Below are positions 24,852 to 32,065 of a DNA stretch of 64,000 nucleotides, in pieces (within the stretch, counting starts at the first letter, position 1; each line of letters starts with the position of its first letter). Below the pieces are notes generated by a model, which saw nothing but the letters and a program-made list of their open reading frames with translations, had not been told where the DNA came from and searched no databases. Source of the stretch: Deltaproteobacteria bacterium. Lineage in GTDB: Bacteria > Myxococcota_A > Polyangia > DRWM01 > JAAZOP01. Position numbers and translations under genes: made by a program. Location: the NCBI GenBank assembly GCA_016218765.1, contig JACRCZ010000103.1, forward strand, positions 62,001-126,000, in the 5' to 3' direction.

Positions 24852-25613
24852 CTAGCGGCCCTTCCATTGTGCCGGACGCTTCTCGAAGAACGCCGTGAGC
24901 CCCTCGGCGGCATCTTCGGTGCGCAGCAGCTCGTCGAGCCTGCCGCAGAGGCTGTCCAGCGCCTCGTCGAAGCCCAGGCCCTCCGTCTCCGCGAGCGCGC
25001 GGCGGCCGGCGCGCAGCGCGAGCGGGGCGTTGCGGCGGATCGCCGCCACGGCCTGCTCGACGGTCGCGTCCAGCTCGCCCGCCGGCACCGTCCGCGTGAC
25101 GAGTCCCATCGCCTCGGCCCGCTCCGCCGTCACCGGCTCGGCGGTGAGCATGAGCTCCCAAGCCTTCTTGCGCGTCGCGTTGCGCTGGATGAGCGCCGCG
25201 ATCATCATCGGGAACAGCCCGACCCTGGCCTCCGGCGTGCCGAGCTTGACGCCCTCGCGTGCGTAGACGATGTCGCACGAGAGCATCAGACCCAGGCCGC
25301 CGCCGAGACAGACGCCGTTGACGCGCGCGAGGAGCGGCTTCCCGTACGTCCGAAGCCGGCGCAGGAGCGCCGCGTACCGCCGGGTTCCCGAGAGGGCACC
25401 TTCGGCGCCGAGATTGAGGTCGGCGCCGGAGCAGAACGCCGTGTCCCCGGCGCCGGTGAGGACGACCGCGCGCACGGCGTCGTCGGCCTCCGCGCGATCG
25501 AGGTGCTCGCCGAACAGGCCGAGCATCTCGCCGCTGATCGCGTTGCGCTGGGCCTCGCGGTTCATCGTCAGGCGGGCCGCGCCGTCCCGGACCTCGTACA
25601 ACAGATCACTCAT
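24852..25613 (-). CDS. enoyl-CoA hydratase/isomerase family protein (methylglutaconyl-CoA hydratase-like)
   Basis: 253 residues of the crotonase fold. The oxyanion-hole segment CSGADLNLG lies near residues 62-70, and GGGLGLMLSCDIVYARE near 107-123 is the second half of the CoA pocket with LGTPEARVGLFP after it. It is encoded between the biotin-carrier ORF (overlap of eight bases) and the BKACE gene. In a leucine/isovalerate operon this position is that of 3-methylglutaconyl-CoA hydratase, but other short-chain substrates are possible. Confidence 0.85.
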   Translation of the reverse strand: MSDLLYEVRDGAARLTMNREAQRNAISGEMLGLFGEHLDRAEADDAVRAVVLTGAGDTAFCSGADLNLGAEGALSGTRRYAALLRRLRTYGKPLLARVNGVCLGGGLGLMLSCDIVYAREGVKLGTPEARVGLFPMMIAALIQRNATRKKAWELMLTAEPVTAERAEAMGLVTRTVPAGELDATVEQAVAAIRRNAPLALRAGRRALAETEGLGFDEALDSLCGRLDELLRTEDAAEGLTAFFEKRPAQWKGR

Positions 25614-26169
25614 CCGCCGTCCCTTCCGCCGCCGGCTCCAGCTCCACCAGTTCGTCCCCGGGCTTGACGCTCGCGCCGACCTTCGCGCGGATCGCCTTGA
25701 CCTTCCCGGCGCGCGGCGCGGCGAGCCGCGACTCCATCTTCATCGCCGACACGACGACCAGCTCCTGCCCGCGGCGGACCTCGTCGCCCACCTGCACCAG
25801 CACGGCGACCACCATGCTCGGGAAGGCGGGGGTTATCGCTTGGGCGGCCGAGCGGGTGCGGGGGGTCGTTTTCAGTTTTCGGTCGTCAGTTCTCGCATCG
25901 GGCAGGGGGGCGCGCACGAGGCGTGTGCGGCCGGCGTGGGAGACCCAGGTGCCGTCGGGACTCCGCGCGACATGGAGCCGTACCCTGCGCCCATCCACGA
26001 GGAGGCCGCGGGCGTCGGGGGGCGCGGCGCAGGAGACGACTTCGTGCTGCCTTCCGTCCACGACCACGCGGCGAGTGCCGTCAGCCGTGACGGGAGAAAC
26101 CGACACGTCGTGCTCGCGATCGTCGATACGAAGCTTCACGAGGATGGCCTCCGCCGCTCCCTTCCCCAT
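25606..26169 (-). CDS. biotin carboxyl carrier (BT-BCCP) portion of methylcrotonyl-CoA-carboxylase-like alpha subunit
   Basis: 187 residues; the biotinylation motif AMKM lies near residue 142. The C-terminal 75 residues form a biotinyl/lipoyl domain. Residues 10-90 are beta strands typical of the BT linker domain that in normal MccA/PccA follows the biotin carboxylase in the same chain. Here the carboxylase ORF ends 69 bases upstream, with a dispersed repeat in between, so the gene looks split. The ATG at 26169 lies inside that repeat; a GTG at 26139 with GGAGG ahead is a good alternative. A second repeat-derived stretch (DDRKLKTTPRT) separates BT and BCCP parts. Confidence 0.8.
   Translation of the reverse strand: MGKGAAEAILVKLRIDDREHDVSVSPVTADGTRRVVVDGRQHEVVSCAAPPDARGLLVDGRRVRLHVARSPDGTWVSHAGRTRLVRAPLPDARTDDRKLKTTPRTRSAAQAITPAFPSMVVAVLVQVGDEVRRGQELVVVSAMKMESRLAAPRAGKVKAIRAKVGASVKPGDELVELEPAAEGTADE
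25866..25892. repeat. dispersed repeat family E (CAGTTTTCGGT type) inside the biotin-carrier gene
   Basis: Degenerate GTTTTCAG/GTTTTCGG/GTCGTCAG units. The complementary family, ACCGAGAACCGATAACC units, is at 61351-61388 at the end of the deoC fusion gene. Here the copy is translated in frame between two protein domains. Confidence 0.6.
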
Positions 26170-26200
26170 CTGTGTTCATCTGTGTCCATCTGTGGTTTCC
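26166..26200. repeat. dispersed repeat family A at the break in the biotin carboxylase alpha subunit
   Basis: Three CATCTGTG units (spacers TT and TC) ending in GTGGTTTCC, matching the repeat arrays at 1301-1330 and 62971-63171. It sits between the end of the biotin carboxylase ORF and the start of the BT-BCCP ORF. Confidence 0.75.
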
Positions 26201-26238
26201 TCTGTCCGGTTCCGTCCTCGACGCGCATCGGTGGCTCT

Positions 26239-27726
26239 TCACGCGCGGCCCCAGCCGCCCAGCCGCCGCCAGGGCGACGGATCGTCGGCCGGCGTCGTGG
26301 CCGCGGCGGCGGCGACCGCCGGCGGCGACGAGCGTTCCAGGGCCGCCGCGATCAAGGCGAGGCCATCGGCGTCCGCGGCGGGCATCCACCCGGCGAAGTG
26401 CTCCTCCAGGAAGCGCGTGTGTGTCCGGCCTTCGGCGAAGGGCGGCGAGCGCAGGACGTCGAGGAGGAACTCGGCGGGCGTGTCGACGCCGAGGACGACG
26501 AGCTCCTCGAGCGCGCGCGCGAGGCGTGCGACGGCTGCCTCGCGCGTCGGGCCGTGCGCGGCGACCTTGGCCAGGATGGGGTCGTAGTAGACGGGCACGT
26601 CGCAGCCGGAATACACGCCGGAGTCGCAGCGCACGCCGGGGCCCTCGGGGTGGCGGACGAGCAGGATGCGGCCGGGGGACGGGGCGAAGCCGCGCCGGGG
26701 GTCTTCGGCGTAGATCCGGGCCTCGATCGCGTGGCCGCGCCGCGTCACCTGTTCCTGGGAGAACGGGAGGGGCGCGCCGGCGGCGATTTCGAGCTGCAGG
26801 CGGACGAGGTCGAGGCCGGTGACCAGCTCCGTGACGGGGTGTTCGACCTGGATCCGCGCATTGACCTCGAGGAAGTGGAACTCGCGACCGTGGAGCAGGA
26901 ATTCGACGGTGCCGGCGTTGACGTAGCCGGCGGCCCGTGCCGCGGCGACGGCCGCGCGGCCCATCCGCTCGCGCAGCTCGTCGTCCACCGCCGGGCTCGG
27001 CGTCTCCTCGAGGACCTTCTGATGCCGCCGTTGCACCGAGCACTCGCGCTCGAACAGGTGCACGACGTGGCCCTGGGCGTCGGCGAGGATCTGGAACTCG
27101 ACGTGGCGGGGCCGGTCGAGGTAGCGCTCGAGGTAGACCGACCCGTCGGCGAACGCGGTCGCGGCCTCGCTGGCGGCCGCCTGCGCGGCCGCGCGCAGCT
27201 CCGCGGGCGTCGCAGCCACTCGCATTCCCTTGCCGCCGCCGCCCGCGGCGGCCTTGACCAGGACGGGGTAGCCGATGCGGTCGGCCGCGGCGGCGAGCTT
27301 GTCGGGGTCGGCCTCCGGCGCGTCCATGCCGGGGATGAGCGGCACGCCGGCGGCGGCGGCCGTGCGCCGTGCCTCGGTCTTGTCGCCCACGCGGGCCAGC
27401 GCGTCGGCGGGCGGGCCGACGAAGACGAGGCCTGCGGCGGCGACGCGTCGGGCGAAGGCGGCGTTCTCGGAGAGGAACCCGTAGCCGGGGTGGACGGCCT
27501 GCGCGCCGGTGCTGCGGGCGGCAGCGACGAGCTTGTCCATGTCGAGGTAGCTCGTGGACGGCCGGGGATCGCCCAGCGGCACGGCCTCGTCGGCGAGCTG
27601 CACGTGGAGGGCGTCGCGGTCGGCGTCCGAGTACACGGCGACGGAGGCGATGCCCATTTCGCGCAGGGTGCGCAGGACGCGCACGGCGATCTCCCCGCGG
27701 TTGGCGACCAGCACCTTGGTGAACAT
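26239..27726 (-). CDS. biotin carboxylase portion of methylcrotonyl-CoA-carboxylase-like alpha subunit
   Basis: 495 residues. N-terminal MFTKVLVANRGEIAVRVLR, ATP-grasp lid VKAAAGGGGKGMR near 159-171, ERECSVQRRHQK and the catalytic FLEVNARIQVEH region near 285-296 are all intact. After the carboxylase C-domain the ORF continues into SPWRRLGG, the phrase that begins the BT domain in ordinary MccA proteins, and then stops. The BT-BCCP part follows as a separate ORF 69 bases on. It catalyses ATP-dependent carboxylation of biotin; the acyl-CoA carboxyltransferase is the next gene upstream (27735-29351, nine bases away). Confidence 0.9.
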   Translation of the reverse strand: MFTKVLVANRGEIAVRVLRTLREMGIASVAVYSDADRDALHVQLADEAVPLGDPRPSTSYLDMDKLVAAARSTGAQAVHPGYGFLSENAAFARRVAAAGLVFVGPPADALARVGDKTEARRTAAAAGVPLIPGMDAPEADPDKLAAAADRIGYPVLVKAAAGGGGKGMRVAATPAELRAAAQAAASEAATAFADGSVYLERYLDRPRHVEFQILADAQGHVVHLFERECSVQRRHQKVLEETPSPAVDDELRERMGRAAVAAARAAGYVNAGTVEFLLHGREFHFLEVNARIQVEHPVTELVTGLDLVRLQLEIAAGAPLPFSQEQVTRRGHAIEARIYAEDPRRGFAPSPGRILLVRHPEGPGVRCDSGVYSGCDVPVYYDPILAKVAAHGPTREAAVARLARALEELVVLGVDTPAEFLLDVLRSPPFAEGRTHTRFLEEHFAGWMPAADADGLALIAAALERSSPPAVAAAAATTPADDPSPWRRLGGWGRA

Positions 27727-27734
27727 CGTCTCCC

Positions 27735-29351
27735 CTACATCCGGAACGTGCCGTGGCCCTGGCGGCGGCCGTCGAGCGGGGCGTTGCGGGTGGCGGCGAG
27801 CGCCAGGCCGAGGACGTCGCGGGTCTTGGCGGGGTCGAGGATGCCGTCGTCCCACAGGTTGGCGGTGCTGTGGTACGCGCCGCCCTCCTGGTCGGCGGCG
27901 GCGAGGATGGGGCCGCGGATCATCTCGACCGCCTCGGCCGGCAGGGGCGGCTGTCCTTCGCGGGCGAGCTGCTCGTTCTTGACGCTGATCAGCACGGTGG
28001 CCGCCTGCTCGCCGCCCATGACGCCGATGCGGGCGTTGGGCCACATCCAGAGGAAGCGGGGCGAGTAGGCGCGGCCGCACATGCCGTAGTTGCCGGCGCC
28101 GAACGAGGCGCCGACGATGACGGTGAGCTTGGGCACCGTGGCCGTGGCCACGGCGTTGACCATCTTGTGTCCGTCCTTGGTGATGCCGCCGCGTTCGTAC
28201 TCCCGTCCGATGATGTAGCCGGTGATGTTCTGCAGGAAGACCAGGGGGATGCCCTGGCGGTCGCAGAGCTGGATGAACTGGGTGGCCTTGAGGGCGCTCT
28301 GGGAGAGGAGGACGCCGTTGTTGCCCAGGATGCCGACGAGGAATCCGTGCAGGTACGCCCAGCCGCAGACGAGGGTCGGTCCGTACAGCTCCTTGAACTC
28401 GAGGAACTCGGAGCCGTCGACCAGGCGGGCGAGCAGCTCCCGGACGTCGTAGGCGGTCTGGAGCGACCGGGGGACGATCCCGTAGAGCTGTTCCGCCGGG
28501 TAGAGCGGCTCGCGGGGCGGGCGTCCGGGGAAGTCGGCCTTGCGTGCCGCCGGGAGGGTGCCGACGATGTCGCGGACGATGCGGATGGCGTCGGCGTCGT
28601 CGTCGGCCGGGTAGTCCGAGACGCCGGATTCGCGGCAGTGGACGTCGGCGCCGCCGAGCTCCTCCGCGGACACGTCCTCGCCGGTCGCGGGGCGGACGAG
28701 CGGTGGTCCGCCGAGGAAGATGGCGCCGGTGCCGCGGACGTGGACGACGTGGTCGGACATGGCGGGGATGTAGGCGCCGCCGGCGGTGCACAGGCCCATC
28801 ACGGCGGTGATCTGCGGGATGTCGAGCTTCGACATCTGGGCCTGGTTGTAGAAGATCCGCCCGCCGTCGTCGATGTCGGGGAAGATCTCGGACTGCAGGG
28901 GCAGGAAGGCGCCGCCGGAATCGACCAGGGTGATCATCGGCAGGCGGTTCTCCATGGCGATGGCCTGCACGCGGAGCGACTTCTTGACGCCCAGCGGGTA
29001 GATCGTGCCGCCCTTGATCATCGGGTCGTTGGCGTGCACGACGACCTCGCGGCCGCGGACGACGCCGATGCCCGAGCGGCTGCCGGCGCCGTGGACGCCG
29101 CCGTCGTACATTCCGCGCGCGGCCAGCGGGGCGATCTCGAGCCAGGGCGTGTCGGGGTCGAGCAGCAGCTCCAGGCGTTCCTGGACCGGCAGCTTGCCCA
29201 GCTCGGCGTTGCGCTGCCGCGCCTTCTCCGAGCGTCCCTCCCGCGCCGTCCGCAGCTCGCGCTCCAGCTCCTCGACCAGCGCCTTCATCGCCGCGAAGTT
29301 CTCGCGGTAGGTCGCGCCCGAAGTGTCGATCCGGGACTCGAGGACGTTCAT
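27735..29351 (-). CDS. acyl-CoA carboxylase beta subunit (methylcrotonyl-CoA-carboxylase-like carboxyltransferase)
   Basis: 538 residues. The crotonase-like carboxyltransferase domains are complete: GGTIYPLGVKKSLR, LVDSGGAFLPLQ, MGLCTAGGAYIPAMSD near 178-193, and GASFGAGNYGMCGRAYSPRF near 408-427. These last two are strongly of the methylcrotonyl/geranyl-CoA type (not propionyl). It carboxylates 3-methylcrotonyl-CoA in leucine breakdown if the assignment is right. The ATG at 29351 is chosen over one 33 bases upstream because the family begins with MNVLESRI and an AAGG-containing site precedes it. Confidence 0.9.
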   Translation of the reverse strand: MNVLESRIDTSGATYRENFAAMKALVEELERELRTAREGRSEKARQRNAELGKLPVQERLELLLDPDTPWLEIAPLAARGMYDGGVHGAGSRSGIGVVRGREVVVHANDPMIKGGTIYPLGVKKSLRVQAIAMENRLPMITLVDSGGAFLPLQSEIFPDIDDGGRIFYNQAQMSKLDIPQITAVMGLCTAGGAYIPAMSDHVVHVRGTGAIFLGGPPLVRPATGEDVSAEELGGADVHCRESGVSDYPADDDADAIRIVRDIVGTLPAARKADFPGRPPREPLYPAEQLYGIVPRSLQTAYDVRELLARLVDGSEFLEFKELYGPTLVCGWAYLHGFLVGILGNNGVLLSQSALKATQFIQLCDRQGIPLVFLQNITGYIIGREYERGGITKDGHKMVNAVATATVPKLTVIVGASFGAGNYGMCGRAYSPRFLWMWPNARIGVMGGEQAATVLISVKNEQLAREGQPPLPAEAVEMIRGPILAAADQEGGAYHSTANLWDDGILDPAKTRDVLGLALAATRNAPLDGRRQGHGTFRM

Positions 29352-29361
29352 CGGGTCACCT

Positions 29362-30489
29362 TCACGGCCGTTCCAATAGTTCATCCGCGATGGCCATTCT
29401 CGCGGTCTCGACGGTGGAGCCCATCGCCGCGAGGGTCTTGGCGTCGCGCCACGCCCGTTCGACGTCGTTGCCGGCGACGCAGCCGTGTCCCGCCAGGACG
29501 GACATCGCGCCGCTCGTCACGCGCTCGCCGGTCTCCGCGCAGAAGACCTTGGCGCAGCGGACCAGCACGTTCGCCTCCTCGCCGGCCTCGGAGACCATCC
29601 ATGCCGCCCGGCACGCCAGCAGCTCGGCGGTCTGGGTCAGCGCCAGCAGCTCGGCCAGCTTGAAGGCGATCTCCTGGCGGGCGACGAGCGGCTTTCCCCC
29701 GCGGCGGTGCGACTCGGCGTGCGCCTTCGCGGCGGCCCATGCGGCGCGCATCCGCCCGACGCTCGCGGCGGCCAACCCGAGGTCGCGTGCGCGGCGCACG
29801 CGGCATTCGACGGCGGGGCCGTCGAACGGGCCCATCACCGCGTCCGCCTGGACCGGTGCATCGGCCAGCTCGAGCGGGGCGGCGGCGAGGCCGTGGAGGC
29901 CGATCAGCGGCAGGCGATTGCCGACGTGCACGCCGGCGTCGCCGGGTCGCAGGACCGCGACGAGGGTCTTGCCGCCGGCGTCGGCGAACACGGCGAGGTA
30001 GTCGGCGATGGGCGCGCCGGCCAGGAAGGGCCGCCGGCCGCGCAGGATCCAGCCGCCGCCGGGCGCCGGCGTTGCGGTGGGAGTGCCGTCGGCCGCGCCG
30101 CCGGGATCGGGCAACGCCACGGTCGCGAGCCGCTCGCCGGCGCGCAGCGCCGCGAGGAGGCCGTGCCGGAGTTTTTCGGAGCCGTGTTCCGCGACCAGGT
30201 CGGCGCACTGGCGGGTTGCCTGGACGGCGACCAGGAAGGACGCGGAGGCCGCGCCGAGCTCGAGGTCGGCCGCCAGCAGCGCCAGCGCGGCGCTCTCGTC
30301 GCCGGGAACGGGCGCGGAGGCGAAGACGTGCAGCTCGGCCAGCCTGCGCTGCAGGTGGACGGTCATCCCCCGGAGTCCCGGCGTGCCCTCGTCCTCGGCC
30401 GCCCGCAGGCGCGCGCGCTCGGCGTCGTCGAGGAAGGCGGCGACGGTGTTCCGCGCCGCCCGCTGTTCCGGTGTCCAGTCGAAGTCCAT
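29362..30489 (-). CDS. divergent acyl-CoA dehydrogenase-family protein, catalytic Glu apparently missing
   Basis: 375 residues with the three-part acyl-CoA dehydrogenase layout (helical N-domain, beta domain near 120-225, helical C-domain). Where short-chain enzymes have the YEGT loop carrying the catalytic Glu, this protein reads MGSTVETAR. At the alternative position used by isovaleryl-CoA dehydrogenase it has RARDLGLAAA, so neither catalytic Glu is evident. FAD-binding segments are weak (PDPGGAADG). It may be a non-catalytic partner of the acyl-CoA dehydrogenase encoded ten bases upstream, or use another base. Alignment by eye only. Confidence 0.65.
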   Translation of the reverse strand: MDFDWTPEQRAARNTVAAFLDDAERARLRAAEDEGTPGLRGMTVHLQRRLAELHVFASAPVPGDESAALALLAADLELGAASASFLVAVQATRQCADLVAEHGSEKLRHGLLAALRAGERLATVALPDPGGAADGTPTATPAPGGGWILRGRRPFLAGAPIADYLAVFADAGGKTLVAVLRPGDAGVHVGNRLPLIGLHGLAAAPLELADAPVQADAVMGPFDGPAVECRVRRARDLGLAAASVGRMRAAWAAAKAHAESHRRGGKPLVARQEIAFKLAELLALTQTAELLACRAAWMVSEAGEEANVLVRCAKVFCAETGERVTSGAMSVLAGHGCVAGNDVERAWRDAKTLAAMGSTVETARMAIADELLERP

Positions 30490-30498
30490 GGTCGGTGC

Positions 30499-31641
30499 TC
30501 ACATCAGCCGCGAGATGATCAGCTTCTGGATATCCGAGGTGCCGCCGCCGATCGGGGCGAGGCGTCCGTCGCGGAAGACGCGCTCGACGTCGTACTCGTG
30601 GCAGTACCCGTAGCCGCCGTGGAGCACGACGGCGTCGTTGCACGGCCGGAGCGACTCGTCGCCGGCGAAGAGCTTGGCCACGGCGGCGTCGAGGTGGTTG
30701 ACGCCGCGCCCGCGGTCCTTGAGCCAGGCGATGCGGTAGACGAGCGTGCGCGCGGCCTCGAGGAAGATCTTGAGGTCGGCGATCTTGTGCTTCACCGCCT
30801 GGAAGGCGGCGATCGGCCGGCCGAACTGCTCGCGCTCCTTGGCATAGCGGCAGCAGCGCTCGACGAGGAACTCAAACGCGCCGACGAAGGGGGCCAGGAG
30901 CGCGCTGCGATCCCACTCCACGGTCTGCATGGCCATGCCGAAGCCCGCACCCGGCTCGCCCAGGAGGTTCTCGTCGGGGACGAAGCAATCCTCGAGGATC
31001 AGCTCGGAGGTGGGCGAGGTGCGGACGCCCATCTTGTGCAGGCTGCGGCCGACGGAGAAGCCCGGGGTGCCCTTCTCGACGACGAAGGCGGAGATGCCGG
31101 CGTGGCCGGCGTTGGGAGCGGTCTTGGCGTAGATGACGGCGACGTCGGCGATCGCGCCGTTGGTGATGAACATCTTGGTGCCGTTGAGCAGCCATCCGCC
31201 GTCGCGGCGGTCGGCCCGGGTGCGCAGCGCGGCGACGTCGGAGCCCGCGCCGGGCTCGGTCAGGCCCATGCAGCCGATCCACTCGCCCGAGGCCAGCTTC
31301 GGCAGGCAGCGTTTGCGGACGGCTTCGGAGCCGTGGACGAGGATGGTGTCGCCGCAGAGGAAGCTGTGGGCGCCGTAGGAGAGGGTGAGGCCGCCGTCGA
31401 CGCCGGCGGCGCCGAGGGCCTCGCCGACGACGACGCAGCTCGTGACCGTCCCGCCGCCCCCGCCGTACTCGGGCGGGAAGTGCAGGCCGAAGATGCCCAG
31501 CTCGCCGAGCTTGTTCCACGAGGCGCGGTCGAACGTGGAGGCCAGCTCGTGCTCGCGCACGCGTGGGACGATTTCGTTGCGTGCGAAGCGCAGCACCTGT
31601 TCGCGCAGCATCTTCTGCTCGTCGGTCAACCGGAAATCCAT
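30499..31641 (-). CDS. acyl-CoA dehydrogenase (isovaleryl-CoA-type)
   Basis: 380 residues, full-length acyl-CoA dehydrogenase. CMGLTEPGAGSDVAALRTRA near 127-146 binds FAD, WLLNGTKMFITNGAIAD follows, and GRPIAAFQAVKHKIADL and GGGTSDIQKLIISR close the C-domain. The latter loop has Gly where YEGT-type enzymes have their catalytic Glu, as in the isovaleryl-CoA type. It is the first gene of the minus-strand acyl-CoA operon, which fits isovaleryl-CoA to 3-methylcrotonyl-CoA oxidation, with electrons going to ETF. Substrate assignment rests on operon context. Confidence 0.85.
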   Translation of the reverse strand: MDFRLTDEQKMLREQVLRFARNEIVPRVREHELASTFDRASWNKLGELGIFGLHFPPEYGGGGGTVTSCVVVGEALGAAGVDGGLTLSYGAHSFLCGDTILVHGSEAVRKRCLPKLASGEWIGCMGLTEPGAGSDVAALRTRADRRDGGWLLNGTKMFITNGAIADVAVIYAKTAPNAGHAGISAFVVEKGTPGFSVGRSLHKMGVRTSPTSELILEDCFVPDENLLGEPGAGFGMAMQTVEWDRSALLAPFVGAFEFLVERCCRYAKEREQFGRPIAAFQAVKHKIADLKIFLEAARTLVYRIAWLKDRGRGVNHLDAAVAKLFAGDESLRPCNDAVVLHGGYGYCHEYDVERVFRDGRLAPIGGGTSDIQKLIISRLM

Positions 31642-31731
31642 CCGCGCCTCTCCCCGGCCCAGGTGGGCCTTCGGCTTTTACGGCGCGGGGGAGGCGCGCG
31701 TCAAGCTGGAAGGTCCCGGTCAGGGAGGGGA

Positions 31732-31924
31732 GGGGCAATGTAAATGCTGAAACATGCGATTGAAAGCCGACAACGGCGGGCTCGGCACAACGCCGGACCG
31801 GAAACGGACAAGGGAAGACCGGAAATGCGCTTTCCGTCTTGCATTGCGTGTCGTGGTTTCCTCATTGTGCCGCGCCTGCCCGTTTCCGGTTTGTTATCGC
31901 ATGTTTCAGCATTCACATTGCCCC
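31732..31924. mobile_element. MITE-like element with 29-bp terminal inverted repeats
   Basis: The two ends (31732-31760 and 31896-31924) are inverted copies with one mismatch in 29 bases; the conserved core of each arm is ATGCTGAAACATGCGAT. The 193-bp element has no coding capacity and a lower GC content than its surroundings. Inside there are further complementary blocks (CGGCACAA with TTGTGCCG; ACCGGAAACGG with CCGTTTCCGGT; a central GGAAA-TGCGC-TTTCC hairpin). Two of these cross instead of nesting. No target-site duplication was seen. It fills much of the 424-base gap 31642-32065. Confidence 0.6.
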
Positions 31925-32065
31925 TGCGCCTCCCCCGCATCGCCCCGCCTTCCTCCCCCGGCGGCGCCGCCTCCTCCGATAACTTTGAGACCCTCCGATT
32001 CCGCTCCTATGCTCTGCGCCGAAGCGCGCGCGGCGTGCTCCCGGCGGGGGAAGGGGTGGTGGGCG

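Noticed and set aside
31754-32065. N-terminal extension of the alpha/beta-hydrolase-fold gene back to 31754
   Set aside because: It would read through the MITE-like element and give about 100 Pro/Ser/Cys-rich residues without similarity; the ATG at 32066 starts a plausible domain.
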